DNA of 64,000 bases, from NCBI GenBank assembly GCA_014607495.2, contig CP053155.1:5580001-5644000 (forward strand), read 5' to 3'. Below the pieces are notes generated by a model that saw nothing but the letters and a program-made list of their open reading frames with translations, made no database searches and was not told where the DNA came from. The DNA comes from Carposina sasakii (lineage: Eukaryota > Arthropoda > Insecta > Lepidoptera > Carposinidae). Below are positions 47,851 through 59,302 of this stretch, piece after piece. The translations under genes and the position numbers were made by a program. Each line of letters begins with the position of its first letter. The first letter of the stretch is position 1.

Positions 47851-49244
47851 AAACTATTGCTAAAACTTGTCGATGTCTCAAAGATAATATTTTCTGTGTG
47901 TACCTTATATATAAGTTAGACATATCATTGGAAACAGTAGGTAGCGCTGTGTTATATTTTCAGTAAAGCTACTGAGGGGCTACTACTTTTAAATATTTTT
48001 AGTGCTTCCGAAAGAAAAATCACAATATTGCTTCATATGGTTCAACGCCCTACTACATACCAGCACTATCCGTTCTATAAAACTTTATCTACTGCACTTT
48101 TCTTTTCACGATATAGATTATTACGTAGGTGTTGAAGTTCTAAAGCCTGAAGTGCGCATGTTTTCTGTTCAGACATTTCACGCCCACGCCGCGCCGCGGT
48201 CATATATTATTATAGGTAAGTATATTTCTGCAGAAACATAGAATATTTACAACTGTAGTATTCAATTACTTACCTGTGAATACGAGTATTGGAAACTGCC
48301 GCAAATTTTCGGTAAGGTATAGTTGTGCCTTTTATTTTGTTGTAACTTTGTGACATGGTAAGAGATGTATGATATTGTTAAAAGTTCTGGTTCAGCTTAC
48401 GTAGGTATAGTATACAGTACCTTCCTACATACAGCTATATGCAGGTAAATAATGGATGTAACTAAGAACGGTATTAATATGTAGATGATAGTTAAATATG
48501 AGATTCCTACTAAATCGATTTGAGCTTAGCATATCAAGTAAGTAGCCGTGGCGGTACAACTCTCGGCAGTCGGTAGTTAGAACGCTCAGGATAATTAATC
48601 ATGTAGAATTTGTACGTACTCGTACACTTCGTTTATGTCGTGCACCTATGAACATGGACCTTAATACTATATAGGTAGATATGTAAATATATTTAAATGC
48701 AATGCAAAAAGAAAAAGTGGTTAAGCTCTCCAATATAAAAGGTTTATAAGCAATAACATTGCAGCATTTTATTGGGATACAGTGTTTTTTTAGGACTATA
48801 CGTTGTTTTATATATGTAGTATCGCCTCTGGCTAGAGTAGAGGAACACTATGGTTTTGTAGTAAATTAAAAATCACAGGATAAAGAATAAACGTGGAGTA
48901 TACTTCAGAAAACACCCGACTTACATATATTCGGCTTAAAGTAAGGTTAACAAGACTTCATTCACAAGGGTCTGTCTGATCTAGACGCTACTCTAACACT
49001 GTTCTTTCTTACTTATGACAAAACTTGAATAGTACGAGGGCCCTCTACTAGAAACTATAAACGAAGCTGCTATTTTCACAAGAATAACCCATGTCAAAAG
49101 TAAAATAAATGGGTACCTTTCCTACTAACTTAAACAATAGGTACATGGCTATTACGTAAAAACAAACATCTGGTTGCAGTATCTATGGTCAAAAGAACCC
49201 TGTGTTAAAAATACACTAATTGTCAAATAAATTTAAGGAATAGG
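47851..49244. other. Non-coding stretch
   Basis: No supported feature. The 79-codon frame at 48002-48241 has no recognisable domain. Confidence 0.4.
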
Positions 49245-49360
49245 TAATTGACCCGGTGGCTTAGTGGTTATAGCGGCTGGCACGGTTTGCAGCGGTCGTG
49301 GGTTCGATTCCCACTCGGGTGAAGATTTTTTTCCATTTTCTTTATTAATAATTTTATATT
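49245..49360 (+). repeat. SINE-like repeat, copy without the head
   Basis: Starts just before box A ('gacccggtggcttagtgg'), has an intact box B and the T-rich tail. The 70-bp head of the other copies is missing, so the tRNA-like part can occur alone. Confidence 0.8.
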
Positions 49361-51329
49361 AGGTACAAAGGTTTACCTCCTACGAACCGACGACTTAACG
49401 ATCTTACCCTAAATAAAAAGTAGATACGATAACTGCCTGTATAAATGACCTATCCTAAAAAGAACTATTTAATCAATACCCATACCCACATTATATTATG
49501 GCGAACATCTGTCCAACTTACTTTGGATTCCACGTATATTGTATATGTTGTTTTATTTAGGTATGTTGTCAGAATCGCGGGTCAGGGAAGGATTTAGATC
49601 AATCCTTGGCAAACCCTAGCAAAAAAAAAGTAAAAATGGCTTTGATCACTGTCACACCGGATGGAAAATGAAGGTATGCATTGGAAATTGTTCTACTTCC
49701 TCATTGATTTATTATTTGTTAATTAATCCTAAATTAACTGTACCAAAATTTACAGGTAGAGTATAGCTCATAAATGAACTGCCTATAAATACGAGAAATG
49801 GCATTTAAACACATAAATTGCGAAATACTATCAGGAGCTTTCCGTCCATGCACAGAGCCAAGTCTGCATCTATTTCTGAGTAATTTGTCTAGCTAGATCT
49901 GTCCTATAAATTAATGTCACTATCGTTTGGGTATCCGTTATCATAATTTACATGGATATGCAACGTAGCAGCTGGCAGTACTAATATTAGTTGTGAAGTC
50001 TATCGCAATGATAGGTAACATAAATGTATTTGTTTATTGATTGAAGCTACATATCTTATTATTACCCAACTGCTAAAATAAGAGAGATAACCTCTCTTTT
50101 CTTCGATAGTTATACTTGTTTGTTACTTATAAATTTTCTTTATTTTTCTTGAGGGTTTAGACTCTAAACTTTAGAGCAAAAAAACAATTAGATTTATTTT
50201 TAGAAGGTCTATGCAAAATAAAGTTTATTACGACTACAGCGTACAACCTTAGGGGATACCTACAACGAGTTCGGCAATAAACCCTAACCTTATAAGTAAA
50301 ATATTTTTAGGCTTTTCAGTGATATGATAATTTGAAAATCGGTTTAAGAATGAAGTTAATTGATGGATCCTACAGGAGACTGACGATAAAGGGATTCATT
50401 ATGGAAACGTAAAGGCGCGGCGAGGCGCGGCGCGGCGCGAAGTTACGAGTATTAGCAGTACTTATAGATAGAGCAACATCCCGCTTCTATTATGGAAATA
50501 ATCTTGCTCATGTTCTTTGCGAGTTTATAGCATCCCTCTAGTCAACAGTATAGGAGCCTACCCTATTGGGAAGGCCCCACTTGAGCCACTTTAGCTACTC
50601 ATAATGGAATCTTAGTTACATTATGCAGTGGACCTATTTGATCGATCAATAAGATTAGGTCAATAAAGATCAATTAAACAGGTTGACAGTAATCTCCTTA
50701 AATATTATCTTAACTGTAAAACCCATATTAGCTTGATATGGCATCTTTTAATTTTTTTTTATAATGATAGTGCCGTCTGCAGATCCCTTGTCACATTTTT
50801 TCAAAACCTAGTGACTTCACTTGCTGGAAGCCTATCGCAGCGCTAACCATTGACATTTAAACCTATCTACCTTACCTGCGCCCAGCACCGGCCCTAATTT
50901 AGGAAATTTGAACTTCCGCATAGTAACACCTGATACAATTAAATATCTAGCTAGACCCATTCGCAAACACGCAGATTTTTTTTGTGTTCCCAAAAAATGG
51001 GTAACCAGAGCTGCAGTGCAGAATCATATGGAGATCCCACAGCTTCTTTAGCATAGCAGGGACAGAGGTAAATGATCAGTGACAAGTTCCTAGCTGATCG
51101 CCGCCGGAGACGATACCCTTAGTCAACTTTTACAACATGTACGGAAGGAGATGCATCTGATGTATTCTAGCGAAGCCCCGCATTAGCACAGGCAGACAAG
51201 CGAAATAACGCTATTATCTAATAAATATCTATTGTCAGATCATATGCCAAATACAGACAAAGCTTTTCGTTCAAATATTAGAAATCGATTTCACTACAGT
51301 GTTACAAGCAGTGACTCAGTCGGCTTATG
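49361..51329. other. Non-coding stretch
   Basis: No gene. A short tandem GC run of 'ggcgc' units lies at about 50414-50441. The BEL insertion begins at the right edge. Confidence 0.45.
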
Positions 51330-51334
51330 GTGTC
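51330..51334. repeat. Target-site duplication of the BEL element, left copy
   Basis: GTGTC sits directly before the LTR terminus TGTCGC and is repeated after the right LTR at 61426-61430. Five bases is the usual size for BEL/Pao elements. Confidence 0.9.
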
Positions 51335-52152
51335 TGTCGCGGACTCCGACTTCGGTCGTCGCCGGCGACAAGGGGTTGGGGGGCCAGGCGGGTTACCGAA
51401 CAAACTTCCCAATAGCGGTGCCCCGTCCGACCGAATGAAACACTTTCGATGCTCGTGGACTGTATATTTTCTTAACTCCCTCGAAGACAGTTATTACACA
51501 AAGCTTCTTATTATTTCTAACTATTTACAATTTTTCTTCTTATTTCTTGACTGTAGGCACTGTATAGGAAAACTACAAAGTTCATACGGACGGAATTTTT
51601 ATCCCTCGGGTTCTCCCTTACCGTCCGTAAATAGGCAGATTTTGCCTACCAAACTTGACCGCTTTTCACTACAATTTTTACTTTGGTTTATACCTATTTC
51701 GGTCGCAATCTCAAAACATATTAATCTTACACTATTGAAAGTTACATATTTTTACAGGTTTTTCAGTGCCTTACCTTATAACAAAACAATTATTCATGTA
51801 GAACTTGAAATCAAAAAGCTATTTACAATTCAAATGGTACGTTCTACGAAAACTAGACATTCATGTAACCTTTTTCATTAATTATTTAACATATCTTTCG
51901 AGGTATATCTATGTTTTATATATCATTTTGTAGGTCGTAACGTTCTCTACACTGACAAATAATAAAATGTGTGACCTACTCTATATTTTACATTAATTAT
52001 CCTATGTAATTCGTAATCTCTATAGTAAAACATAATCTGACCAATCAGCGTCGAGCACTTATTAAAAACACAATAATCACTTTTAGTTCACTTTTGATTA
52101 AATGTCCTCAATTACTTATAACACTTATTTACAGTCTCTGCTGTTCTTAACA
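51335..52152 (-). repeat. 3' LTR of the BEL/Pao element
   Basis: 818 bp, bounded by TG and CA. The plus-strand ends are 'tgtcgcggactcc' and 'ctgttcttaaca'. On the coding strand it begins TGTTAAG and ends CGCGACA. By eye it is identical to the other LTR once the insertion there is removed, and the lengths agree exactly (818). Confidence 0.95.
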
Positions 52153-52164
52153 TTCTCCCCCCGG
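52153..52164 (-). other. Polypurine tract of the BEL element
   Basis: On the coding strand GGGGGGAGAA lies directly before the 3' LTR start TGTTAAG. This is the usual place and composition for the plus-strand primer of reverse transcription. Confidence 0.8.
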
Positions 52165-52186
52165 CGCAGAAGTTTACTTCGAAGCC

Positions 52187-55100
52187 TCACTTCGGAAGAA
52201 CAGCCAATTTCCTGGTCGGCCTCCGGAAAACACCTCCGCTGGTCCTTACGTCAGCTGTTCGCACCTCACCATCAGGTCCTAGGTGGACGGCTTCGACGAT
52301 CCCTCGTGGCCAGACGTTGCGTGGGAGATCTTGATCTACAACCACCACCAAATCTCCGGGTCGGATCTGCTGCCTATTTTCTGAGGAGTTTCCTCGAGGT
52401 ACCAAAGTGGGTAGGTACTCTCGGATCCATCTTCTCCAAAATTCGTCAGCCAGCGCTTGGGCTACGCGCCAGGCTTTTCTATCAGCTGGTTGGCATGGAC
52501 CGGTTTGAGGAAGACCCTGCGATGACCCCAGCAGAAAATGGTTCGGAGTTAATGCCTCTGGGTCATCAGGACTGCAGGAAACATGGGTTAAAGGGCGAGC
52601 ATTTACCGAGTACTCAGCCTCAACCAGTAAAGTATGTAATACCTCTTCTTTGGGGTATTTCTCGTTCAGGGTGGCGTTGAGTGCCACCTTCACCGAGCGC
52701 ACTAAGCGCTCCCATGCACCTCCCTGATTAGGTGCGCCAGGAGGGATGAAACGCCATGTCATCCGATGAGTCAGCGCGAAGTCTTCAAGAGTTGGGGCCC
52801 ATTCTTCATAGGCGGCGCGTAACTCAACATCCGCTCCTCGAAAGTTGGTCCCGTTGTCGCTGTACATTAGTCGGGGCCATCCTCTTCTTGCTGCCATTCT
52901 TCTTAGTGCCATGATGGCAGAGTCGGTAGACAGGCTGGCCACGAGCTCCAGATGAATGGCTCGCGTGGTCAAACAGGTGAAGAGTGCACACCATCTCTTC
53001 TCGTGTCGCCTTCCAATGGTAACCGTCATGGGCCCGAAATAATCCACGCCACAATTGGTGAAAGGGCGTGATCCTGGGTCCATTCTAGCTAGCGGCAGAT
53101 CCCCTGTCTTCGGTATTCGAGGATTGGCTCTTCTGACCCGGCACCATGTGCATTCTCTCGCCGTGTTTTTTACGGCTGGTCTTAGGTGAAGGATCCAGTA
53201 CTGCTGTCGTAGGTCGTTCACTACCCGTTCGTGGCTTCCATGTCCCGCTGCTTTGTGGTGCTTCATGATAAGCAGGCGGCTGAGTGGATGCCTTCCACTC
53301 AGGATGACTGGGTTCTTCATTCCCGAAGCTATGTTGGTGGCTCCGATGCGGCTTTGTACTCGCAGTAGTCCTTCTTTTAATTCCGGGTCCAGTTTGTATA
53401 AGCGACTGCTCTTTGTTAATGCTCTTCCCTTCCTGAGGTTATGGATTTCCTCAGGGAAATCTTCGATCTGAGCGCGTTCCATCCACAGTCTTTCTGCTTG
53501 ATTTAAGTGTTTCACTTCCAAGCTTTTTGTTCCCAGATGACGCCATTTCTCCGCTATCATCAGCACTCGTGCTGTAGTGCGTATTAATTTGTCATAGGAG
53601 CTAAATCTTGAAATGTCCGGCATGGCTTCCCAGTGCGGCGGTGGCTTGATCTCGACCACATGCTGCACAGTCTCTATTTCGTGAGCCTCTTCTTCTTTGG
53701 GCCATTCTTCTTCCCTGTTCAATAGGAAGGCGGGTCCTTGAAGCCACCTTTCCCCAACTCCGTTGACATATTTTTCTCGGGTGGCATCGTCTGCAACGTT
53801 CATGTCTGTGGGAATCCATCTCCATTGTTCGGATTCCGTTTGCTCGGCGATTTCACCCAATCGATGTGCTACGAAGGGCGTATATCTCTTCGCGTTGTTT
53901 CTAATCCATTGTAACACCGTTCTTGAGTCCGTCCAGTATACGGTCTTCTCCACTTCCCATCGGTGTTCGTGCTTTATTGTTTCCGCCAGCCTTGTTCCGA
54001 TGACTGCTGCTTGTAGTTCCAGTCTCGGTATGCTGAGAGTCTTCATTGGGGCTACCTTGGCTTTGCCAGCCGCAAGACATATCTTCACTCTCCCGTCCGG
54101 GTTCTGTAGCCTCCAATATGCCGCCACAGCATAGGCTCGTTCACTTGCGTCGCAGAATATATGGAGCTCTCGTCGATTGTACTTCGCTGTGTTATCGTAG
54201 CAGCGAGGTATTCGCAAGGTTGCAACGTTTTGTAATCCATTTAACCAATTGTTAAACTCTTTTGCCTCTTCTCTCGGAATAGCTTCATCCCATCCAATCT
54301 GCAGCCGCCAAATATCTTGCAATTGTATCTTGGCCGCAATGGTGTATGGACTCAAGAAGCCTAGTGGGTCGTACACGGACATCACCGCGCTCAGAGCTTC
54401 CCTCTTGGTCGGTGTACGCTTGGTTGTGCGAACTTCCTCTGGTACTCGAGCCAGCGTAGTGTTGAATCCCAACTCGTCCTTGTCGGCATCCCAAATCATG
54501 CCGAGGGTCTTCTCGTATCCGAGGTTTTCTTTTGACATGAGTTTGGCTGGTGTCGATCTTCGAGTTTCCGCTGGGAATTTTTCGAGCAATCTTCTGCTAT
54601 TGGAGTACCATCCTCTTAATTTGAAGCTTGCTTGTCGGTGCACGTAGTCCACTTGCGCGGCTGTTTCTATTGCTTCTTCTTCCGTTCTGAAGCTCTCCAC
54701 CATGTCGTCCATGTAGTGGTTTCTCGTTATGGACCTCAACGCCTTTGGGTGAGTAAGCGCGTGGTCCAGTGCGTTCTGATTTCTTACGCTGTGTGCCAGG
54801 AACGGAGAACTTGAGGCTCCAAATATCATCGACGTCATCTTGAGAAGCATTGGTGGTTCACTCTTGTCTTCTCTCCATAAGAACATCTGTGCTGGCTGGT
54901 CTTCTTTCCTAATCTTTATTTGCAGAAACATTTCTTGAATGTCTGCTGTTACTGCCACCGGTTCTTCTCGAAATCGGAACAATATTCCGGGTAGCGATCT
55001 CAGAAGGTCTGGTCCCTCTAGGAGCTCGCTGTTCAGACTCCTCCCATTCACGGTGGCTGCTGCGTCGAACACAAGGCGGATCTTTCCGGGCTTATTCGGG

Positions 55101-58100
55101 TTCCGGACTGCGAAGTGCGGGAGATACCAGGCGATAGGGCTGTCTTGTTCTGTCCCGTCGCATTTTTCTGCGTAACCCTTTTCCAGTAGGTTTCGTATCT
55201 GAGCCGTGTATTCACGTGCGAACTCCGAGTCTCGGCTCATCTTATTTTCAATGTTCTTCAGCCGTCGGTACGCCGCTTCATAACTTCGTGGCATCTTCAC
55301 ATTGTCCCTTTGCCATGGAAGTCCTACTTCGTATCTCTTTTCAATTCGACGCGATGTTTCATTAAATATCTTAATTGCTTGTTCTTCTCTTGGCGTCTTC
55401 TTGATGGCCAGAGAAACTCCCAAGGCGTCCAAATCGTAATGTCGTTGCACTAATTCTTCCAGGGCCGTGTCCTGTCCGGTCGTAGGCTCCTGTTGGACTC
55501 CTTGATTGATTCTTCTGTGGAAGAGGTGAAGGACCGTTTCATCTCTTCCTGCTGTGCTGGGTTTGGATGCCCATCCAAATATGACCCATCCTAGTGCGGT
55601 TTTGGCAGCTGCTGGTTCCTTAGTTCCTCCTCTTAGTATCTTGGATGATACTAGTAGGTTCCAGTTGTCAGCGCCTATCAGCATCTTCGGCTTCACGTTT
55701 GCGTGGCATACGTTTTCTGCATTCAGATCCTTTAGGTGAGGACATTGCAAGACGGATGTGGGTACCGTCTGGGTATGCAGTGTTAAGTTCTTCACTGTTC
55801 TTCCTTCTATGCAGTGACCGTTCTGTGACTGTCTCCCTTTTATGTTAAGGGTCACCCTCTTGCCTGACATTTCGTTCGACGTCGAATTGACCCCTCTTAT
55901 CTTCAATTGCTCTTCCTTCCCCATTGCGCCGACCTGTTCCGCAATTTCTTGGTCCACCAGTGTGACGGTTGAGCCATCATCCAGCAGTGCGTACACCTCC
56001 ACTTCTCCCTTGGGTCCGGACACTGTTACTGGACATAACTTCAGTATGACGCGACCGGTCTCGGCGGATTGTGTGGTCATTACAGCTTCATCCGTGGCCT
56101 CCTTTTCTGGGGATTCATCGGAAACTTTCTTGTATTCTGTGTGCAGCAATACATGATGAGGTCTTCGACAATTGTCCTTGCCGCAAGGCTTGGCTCTGCA
56201 TGACAAACTTCGGTGCCTTCCTTTCAAGCACTTGAAGCATATTCCCTTCTCTTTGACTATCTTCCATCTATCATCCATGATTAGACGGGCAAACTTCGTG
56301 CATCTTCCTAAGTGGTGGTTCTCTCCACAGTTAGGGCAGCTCAACTTGCGTTCTTCTTCCGTGGTGTTGTAGACTCGGTGCTTCATTGGAGTCTTCGTTG
56401 GCGGATTTCTTTTCTTCATCTCGCTCGTTGGCGTGGCTGACACTCCCCCCGTATATGTGTATCGGAGCGCCAAGTCAGCTTCATTCATCAGAAATCGGCT
56501 CAGCGCAACCACTTCCGGTTCTTCGGAACCTTCATTGCTTCTAGCGAAGTCACACCATCGTGTTCTCAGGTATGGGCTTAGCTTCTCTACGATGTCTCTT
56601 GCCAACATCGGATTGTTCAAACATCCTCGTGCATCCACTGCATTCAAGGTGTATACTACATTCTGGAGCTTCACCGCCAGGGCATTCAGGTCCGCAGCTG
56701 ACGGTCCCGGACGACTGAGTTTCTTCAGCTCTTCTAGTGCTCGGTTGATGATGACTTCCTTTCGCCCGAAGCATTGTTCCAAAGTCTTCATGATGGCTTC
56801 AGGATCTCTGGTCGTATGCAGTAATGCTGCGACCGCTTCTCGGGCTTCCCCTCTTAGTGCGTTCCTCAACCGTGCCATATTTTCCACCGGCGAGAAGTCA
56901 TATAAGTCCGTTGAGTCTCGCATGGCGGCTTTGAATGCGAGCCATTCCACGGCAGAGCCTGAAAATGTAGGAAGCTCCGTCACTTGTCGTGGTGGTGGAC
57001 GCATTCGCATCATCTTCTCCAGGGTCACGGCCAGTTGCTCGATTCCCTTTCCTCGCGGTGAGCGTGTGCGACGCTCTCTTGCTGGCGTCTCTTCCGGATA
57101 GGCTTCATTTCTTCGCGCTGTAGGTGGCTCGTTCCAGCCACGGCGGGGTCCTATTTCCGGGCAATCTTCTTTAAGAACCCTCCGTCTAGGTGAGCGTTCA
57201 CGGTTCCCGGCGCCTTCTTCGTTGGCCCAGGTGGGATGACGTTCCTTATATTCTTCCTGACGAAGCTGTCCTCTTGATGCCACCATCATCGACGGTGAGC
57301 GCGCCCGTGGTTCAGGACCCTCTTCATCGGCCCAAGCTTGGCGATGCTCCATCGATGGCGGCACATTTTCTGAACGTATTCGTCCCTGTGGTGGGGGTGA
57401 ATCTGCTCGTCCTCCTAGGCCTTCAATATTAGCCCAGGCGCGGCGTCGTTCAGGTTCCGGCGATCCTTCATTTCTGCGAAGGCGGCCCACTTCATGGTGT
57501 CTTCCTATAGCAGTGCCTACAGCCCCTTGCACCCATTCATCCACGCGGTCATTCGGTGCATCCCCCGGTTCTGACCCGACACTTTCGGCTTCTTCGTGGA
57601 TTAGGGCGACGTCCATAGCTAGCTTCTTGCGTACTAGCTCAGTTTCTACTTCAATTTCTTTCCTTCGCAAGAATGCAAGTCGCTCCTCTGCTTCATATTC
57701 TGCTTGCCGGATACGGGCGACAGTGCTAGTGGTCGATCGTCCGGAGCGTACCGACCTCGGCGGGGACGGTCTTCGTGCAGCGGCGGTGGCAGTACTTGCG
57801 GCGGAGTATTCTTCATAGGGCGTAGCGGTTGCTTCTCTCTCCCCCCGTTTGACATTTCTGGCGGCGGCAGCAGTGATGGTCCTCACAGCTAAGGACCGGC
57901 AGGTATGCGACCCCGGGTTAAGGGCGGCAGCGGCGTTGTATTCTTCGCGCAGTCGAGCGGCGTGTGCACGAGCTTCCATTAAGTTGGCGGCGCGCGTCCT
58001 AGTACCTTCCAACGTAGCGGGGTGCGGGACGGCTCCCTCTTCCCTGGCGGAGTGCGTCGAGACGTCGTGGGGCCCGGCGGCATCGTGATATTCGGCGCCG

Positions 58101-58429
58101 CGCTCGTCAGTACCATAGCGCTCGTCGGCGCGCGCGGATGTCTCGTAGTAACCGGCGTCGCGCGCGGCGGCGCGCGTGACGGCTTCTCGACCGCTAGCGG
58201 CGCGCGCGGCGCCGCCAGAACGCGTAGCGAACCGATCTGCGGCGTCCCGACCGCCGTCGTGCGCAGCGGTGCGCACGGTCGCGTCCGAGCCGCCCGCGGC
58301 GCGTGTGGCGGCTTCCCGATCACCGGCGGCGGTGTGGGTCTCGGTGCTGGCCGTCGTCTCGGAGGGTGACTGCGGCGAGCGTTCCTGTTGGCAGGGACTC
58401 TCCCCACGTTGGCTTCGCGTACGAACCAT
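52187..58429 (-). CDS. BEL/Pao gag-pol polyprotein, 2080 residues, intact
   Basis: One uninterrupted frame. Residues 1-240 are low-complexity and rich in Ala, Arg and Thr. Charged repeats follow at about 328-435, then a Gag segment (about 480-660, with 'LPTFSGSAVEWLAF'). Two zinc knuckles are at C698-C701-H706-C710 and C731-C734-H739-C744. An aspartic protease has 'LLDDGS' at 815-820. The reverse transcriptase has D1163 and YMDD at 1239-1242. RNase H has D1427, E1471, D1501 and D1547/1548. The integrase has a zinc-binding HHCC (around 1724-1763) and a core with D1796, D1858 and E1907. A C-terminal domain has 'WPRGIVEAVHLG'. All catalytic residues expected of the family are present. The ATG lies only 59 bp inside the 5' LTR, and the stop is 34 bp before the 3' LTR. 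Expected products are capsid and replication enzymes from one polyprotein cleaved by its own protease. No envelope domain is seen. Confidence 0.95.
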   Translation of the reverse strand: MVRTRSQRGESPCQQERSPQSPSETTASTETHTAAGDREAATRAAGGSDATVRTAAHDGGRDAADRFATRSGGAARAASGREAVTRAAARDAGYYETSARADERYGTDERGAEYHDAAGPHDVSTHSAREEGAVPHPATLEGTRTRAANLMEARAHAARLREEYNAAAALNPGSHTCRSLAVRTITAAAARNVKRGEREATATPYEEYSAASTATAAARRPSPPRSVRSGRSTTSTVARIRQAEYEAEERLAFLRRKEIEVETELVRKKLAMDVALIHEEAESVGSEPGDAPNDRVDEWVQGAVGTAIGRHHEVGRLRRNEGSPEPERRRAWANIEGLGGRADSPPPQGRIRSENVPPSMEHRQAWADEEGPEPRARSPSMMVASRGQLRQEEYKERHPTWANEEGAGNRERSPRRRVLKEDCPEIGPRRGWNEPPTARRNEAYPEETPARERRTRSPRGKGIEQLAVTLEKMMRMRPPPRQVTELPTFSGSAVEWLAFKAAMRDSTDLYDFSPVENMARLRNALRGEAREAVAALLHTTRDPEAIMKTLEQCFGRKEVIINRALEELKKLSRPGPSAADLNALAVKLQNVVYTLNAVDARGCLNNPMLARDIVEKLSPYLRTRWCDFARSNEGSEEPEVVALSRFLMNEADLALRYTYTGGVSATPTSEMKKRNPPTKTPMKHRVYNTTEEERKLSCPNCGENHHLGRCTKFARLIMDDRWKIVKEKGICFKCLKGRHRSLSCRAKPCGKDNCRRPHHVLLHTEYKKVSDESPEKEATDEAVMTTQSAETGRVILKLCPVTVSGPKGEVEVYALLDDGSTVTLVDQEIAEQVGAMGKEEQLKIRGVNSTSNEMSGKRVTLNIKGRQSQNGHCIEGRTVKNLTLHTQTVPTSVLQCPHLKDLNAENVCHANVKPKMLIGADNWNLLVSSKILRGGTKEPAAAKTALGWVIFGWASKPSTAGRDETVLHLFHRRINQGVQQEPTTGQDTALEELVQRHYDLDALGVSLAIKKTPREEQAIKIFNETSRRIEKRYEVGLPWQRDNVKMPRSYEAAYRRLKNIENKMSRDSEFAREYTAQIRNLLEKGYAEKCDGTEQDSPIAWYLPHFAVRNPNKPGKIRLVFDAAATVNGRSLNSELLEGPDLLRSLPGILFRFREEPVAVTADIQEMFLQIKIRKEDQPAQMFLWREDKSEPPMLLKMTSMIFGASSSPFLAHSVRNQNALDHALTHPKALRSITRNHYMDDMVESFRTEEEAIETAAQVDYVHRQASFKLRGWYSNSRRLLEKFPAETRRSTPAKLMSKENLGYEKTLGMIWDADKDELGFNTTLARVPEEVRTTKRTPTKREALSAVMSVYDPLGFLSPYTIAAKIQLQDIWRLQIGWDEAIPREEAKEFNNWLNGLQNVATLRIPRCYDNTAKYNRRELHIFCDASERAYAVAAYWRLQNPDGRVKICLAAGKAKVAPMKTLSIPRLELQAAVIGTRLAETIKHEHRWEVEKTVYWTDSRTVLQWIRNNAKRYTPFVAHRLGEIAEQTESEQWRWIPTDMNVADDATREKYVNGVGERWLQGPAFLLNREEEWPKEEEAHEIETVQHVVEIKPPPHWEAMPDISRFSSYDKLIRTTARVLMIAEKWRHLGTKSLEVKHLNQAERLWMERAQIEDFPEEIHNLRKGRALTKSSRLYKLDPELKEGLLRVQSRIGATNIASGMKNPVILSGRHPLSRLLIMKHHKAAGHGSHERVVNDLRQQYWILHLRPAVKNTARECTWCRVRRANPRIPKTGDLPLARMDPGSRPFTNCGVDYFGPMTVTIGRRHEKRWCALFTCLTTRAIHLELVASLSTDSAIMALRRMAARRGWPRLMYSDNGTNFRGADVELRAAYEEWAPTLEDFALTHRMTWRFIPPGAPNQGGAWERLVRSVKVALNATLNEKYPKEEVLHTLLVEAEYSVNARPLTHVSCSPDDPEALTPNHFLLGSSQGLPQTGPCQPADRKAWRVAQALADEFWRRWIREYLPTLVPRGNSSENRQQIRPGDLVVVVDQDLPRNVWPRGIVEAVHLGPDGEVRTADVRTSGGVFRRPTRKLAVLPK

Positions 58430-58465
58430 CTTCGATCTTCACAGGTGCTGAGTCTTCAATCTTCT

Positions 58466-58486
58466 GATCCGGCTCGAAGGACCAAA
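58466..58486 (-). other. Primer-binding-like site of the BEL element
   Basis: On the coding strand the 5' LTR end CGCGACA is followed by ATT and then TGGTCCTTCGAGCCGGA. A TGG at this spot is the complement of a tRNA CCA end. I cannot say which tRNA from the sequence alone. Confidence 0.7.
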
Positions 58487-58718
58487 ATTGTCGCGGACTC
58501 CGACTTCGGTCGTCGCCGGCGACAAGGGGTTGGGGGGCCAGGCGGGTTACCGAACAAACTTCCCAATAGCGGTGCCCCGTCCGACCGAATGAAACACTTT
58601 CGATGCTCGTGGACTGTATATTTTCTTAACTCCCTCGAAGACAGTTATTACACAAAGCTTCTTATTATTTCTAACTATTTACAATTTTTCTTCTTATTTC
58701 TTGACTGTAGGCACTGTA

Positions 58719-58728
58719 TAGGAAAACT
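58719..58728. repeat. Target-site duplication of the LINE insertion, left copy
   Basis: 'taggaaaact' precedes the insertion and is repeated at 60838-60847. The uninterrupted LTR at 51.3-52.2 kb has it once. Confidence 0.92.
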
Positions 58729-58745
58729 CTCTGGGGGTCTTCCTA

Positions 58746-58938
58746 AGCGCGCGCTAGCGCGCTTCGGGTTGCGGGCCTTAGGGTTGCCCCTGTGCCCGGG
58801 CAAAGTCTCGGCGCGCGACTGCGTGCCGGTCACTATTAGGCGGCCGGAGGCCGCGCTGCCTCGGCTTAGTCACCGAGGCAGCGAAGGACAAAAAACTATA
58901 CTATTATATTGAGTGCATGGGGGAATACCCATGCACTC
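58746..58938 (-). other. Stem-loops in the LINE 3' UTR
   Basis: There are three inverted repeats: a GC-alternating one around 58746-58763, 'cgctgcctcgg' at 58854-58864 with 58873-58883 (11 bp, perfect), and 'gagtgcatggg' at 58911-58921 with 58928-58938 (11 bp, perfect). Structured 3' ends are used by some LINE reverse transcriptases to recognise their own RNA; that role is inferred here. Confidence 0.65.
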
Positions 58939-59302
58939 TAAAAGAATGGGACGACACAGTTGTCGGTAGGACGGCAGGCAGACATGGCCGGGTAGATCCG
59001 CCGATCGGTCGGTGACGAGGAGATTTTGCCCCGCCCTCGGCCGATCGACACCCCCGCCCGCTACCGCCGCCCTACCGAGAGACTAGACTAACACGAGAAT
59101 AAAGCTATTATGTACAATATATAAACTAGGGACGGACAATAGTAAAAGGGACATCACAAGTAAGAAGGACTTCACAATGAGGTAAAATTTATAATAAATT
59201 GTGCCACCTGGGCAAGAGAACTATGTACATTTGTGTAGGCGCATATGGTCGGATGGAACGATCGCATTGCGCCTACCTGTGAGTCAGTCCAGTATCAATT
59301 GG

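Noticed and set aside
52102..58451. Plus-strand open frames across the BEL element (up to 222 codons)
   Set aside because: They lie antisense to an intact 2080-codon gag-pol frame with all expected motifs, and are by-products of its GC-rich codons.
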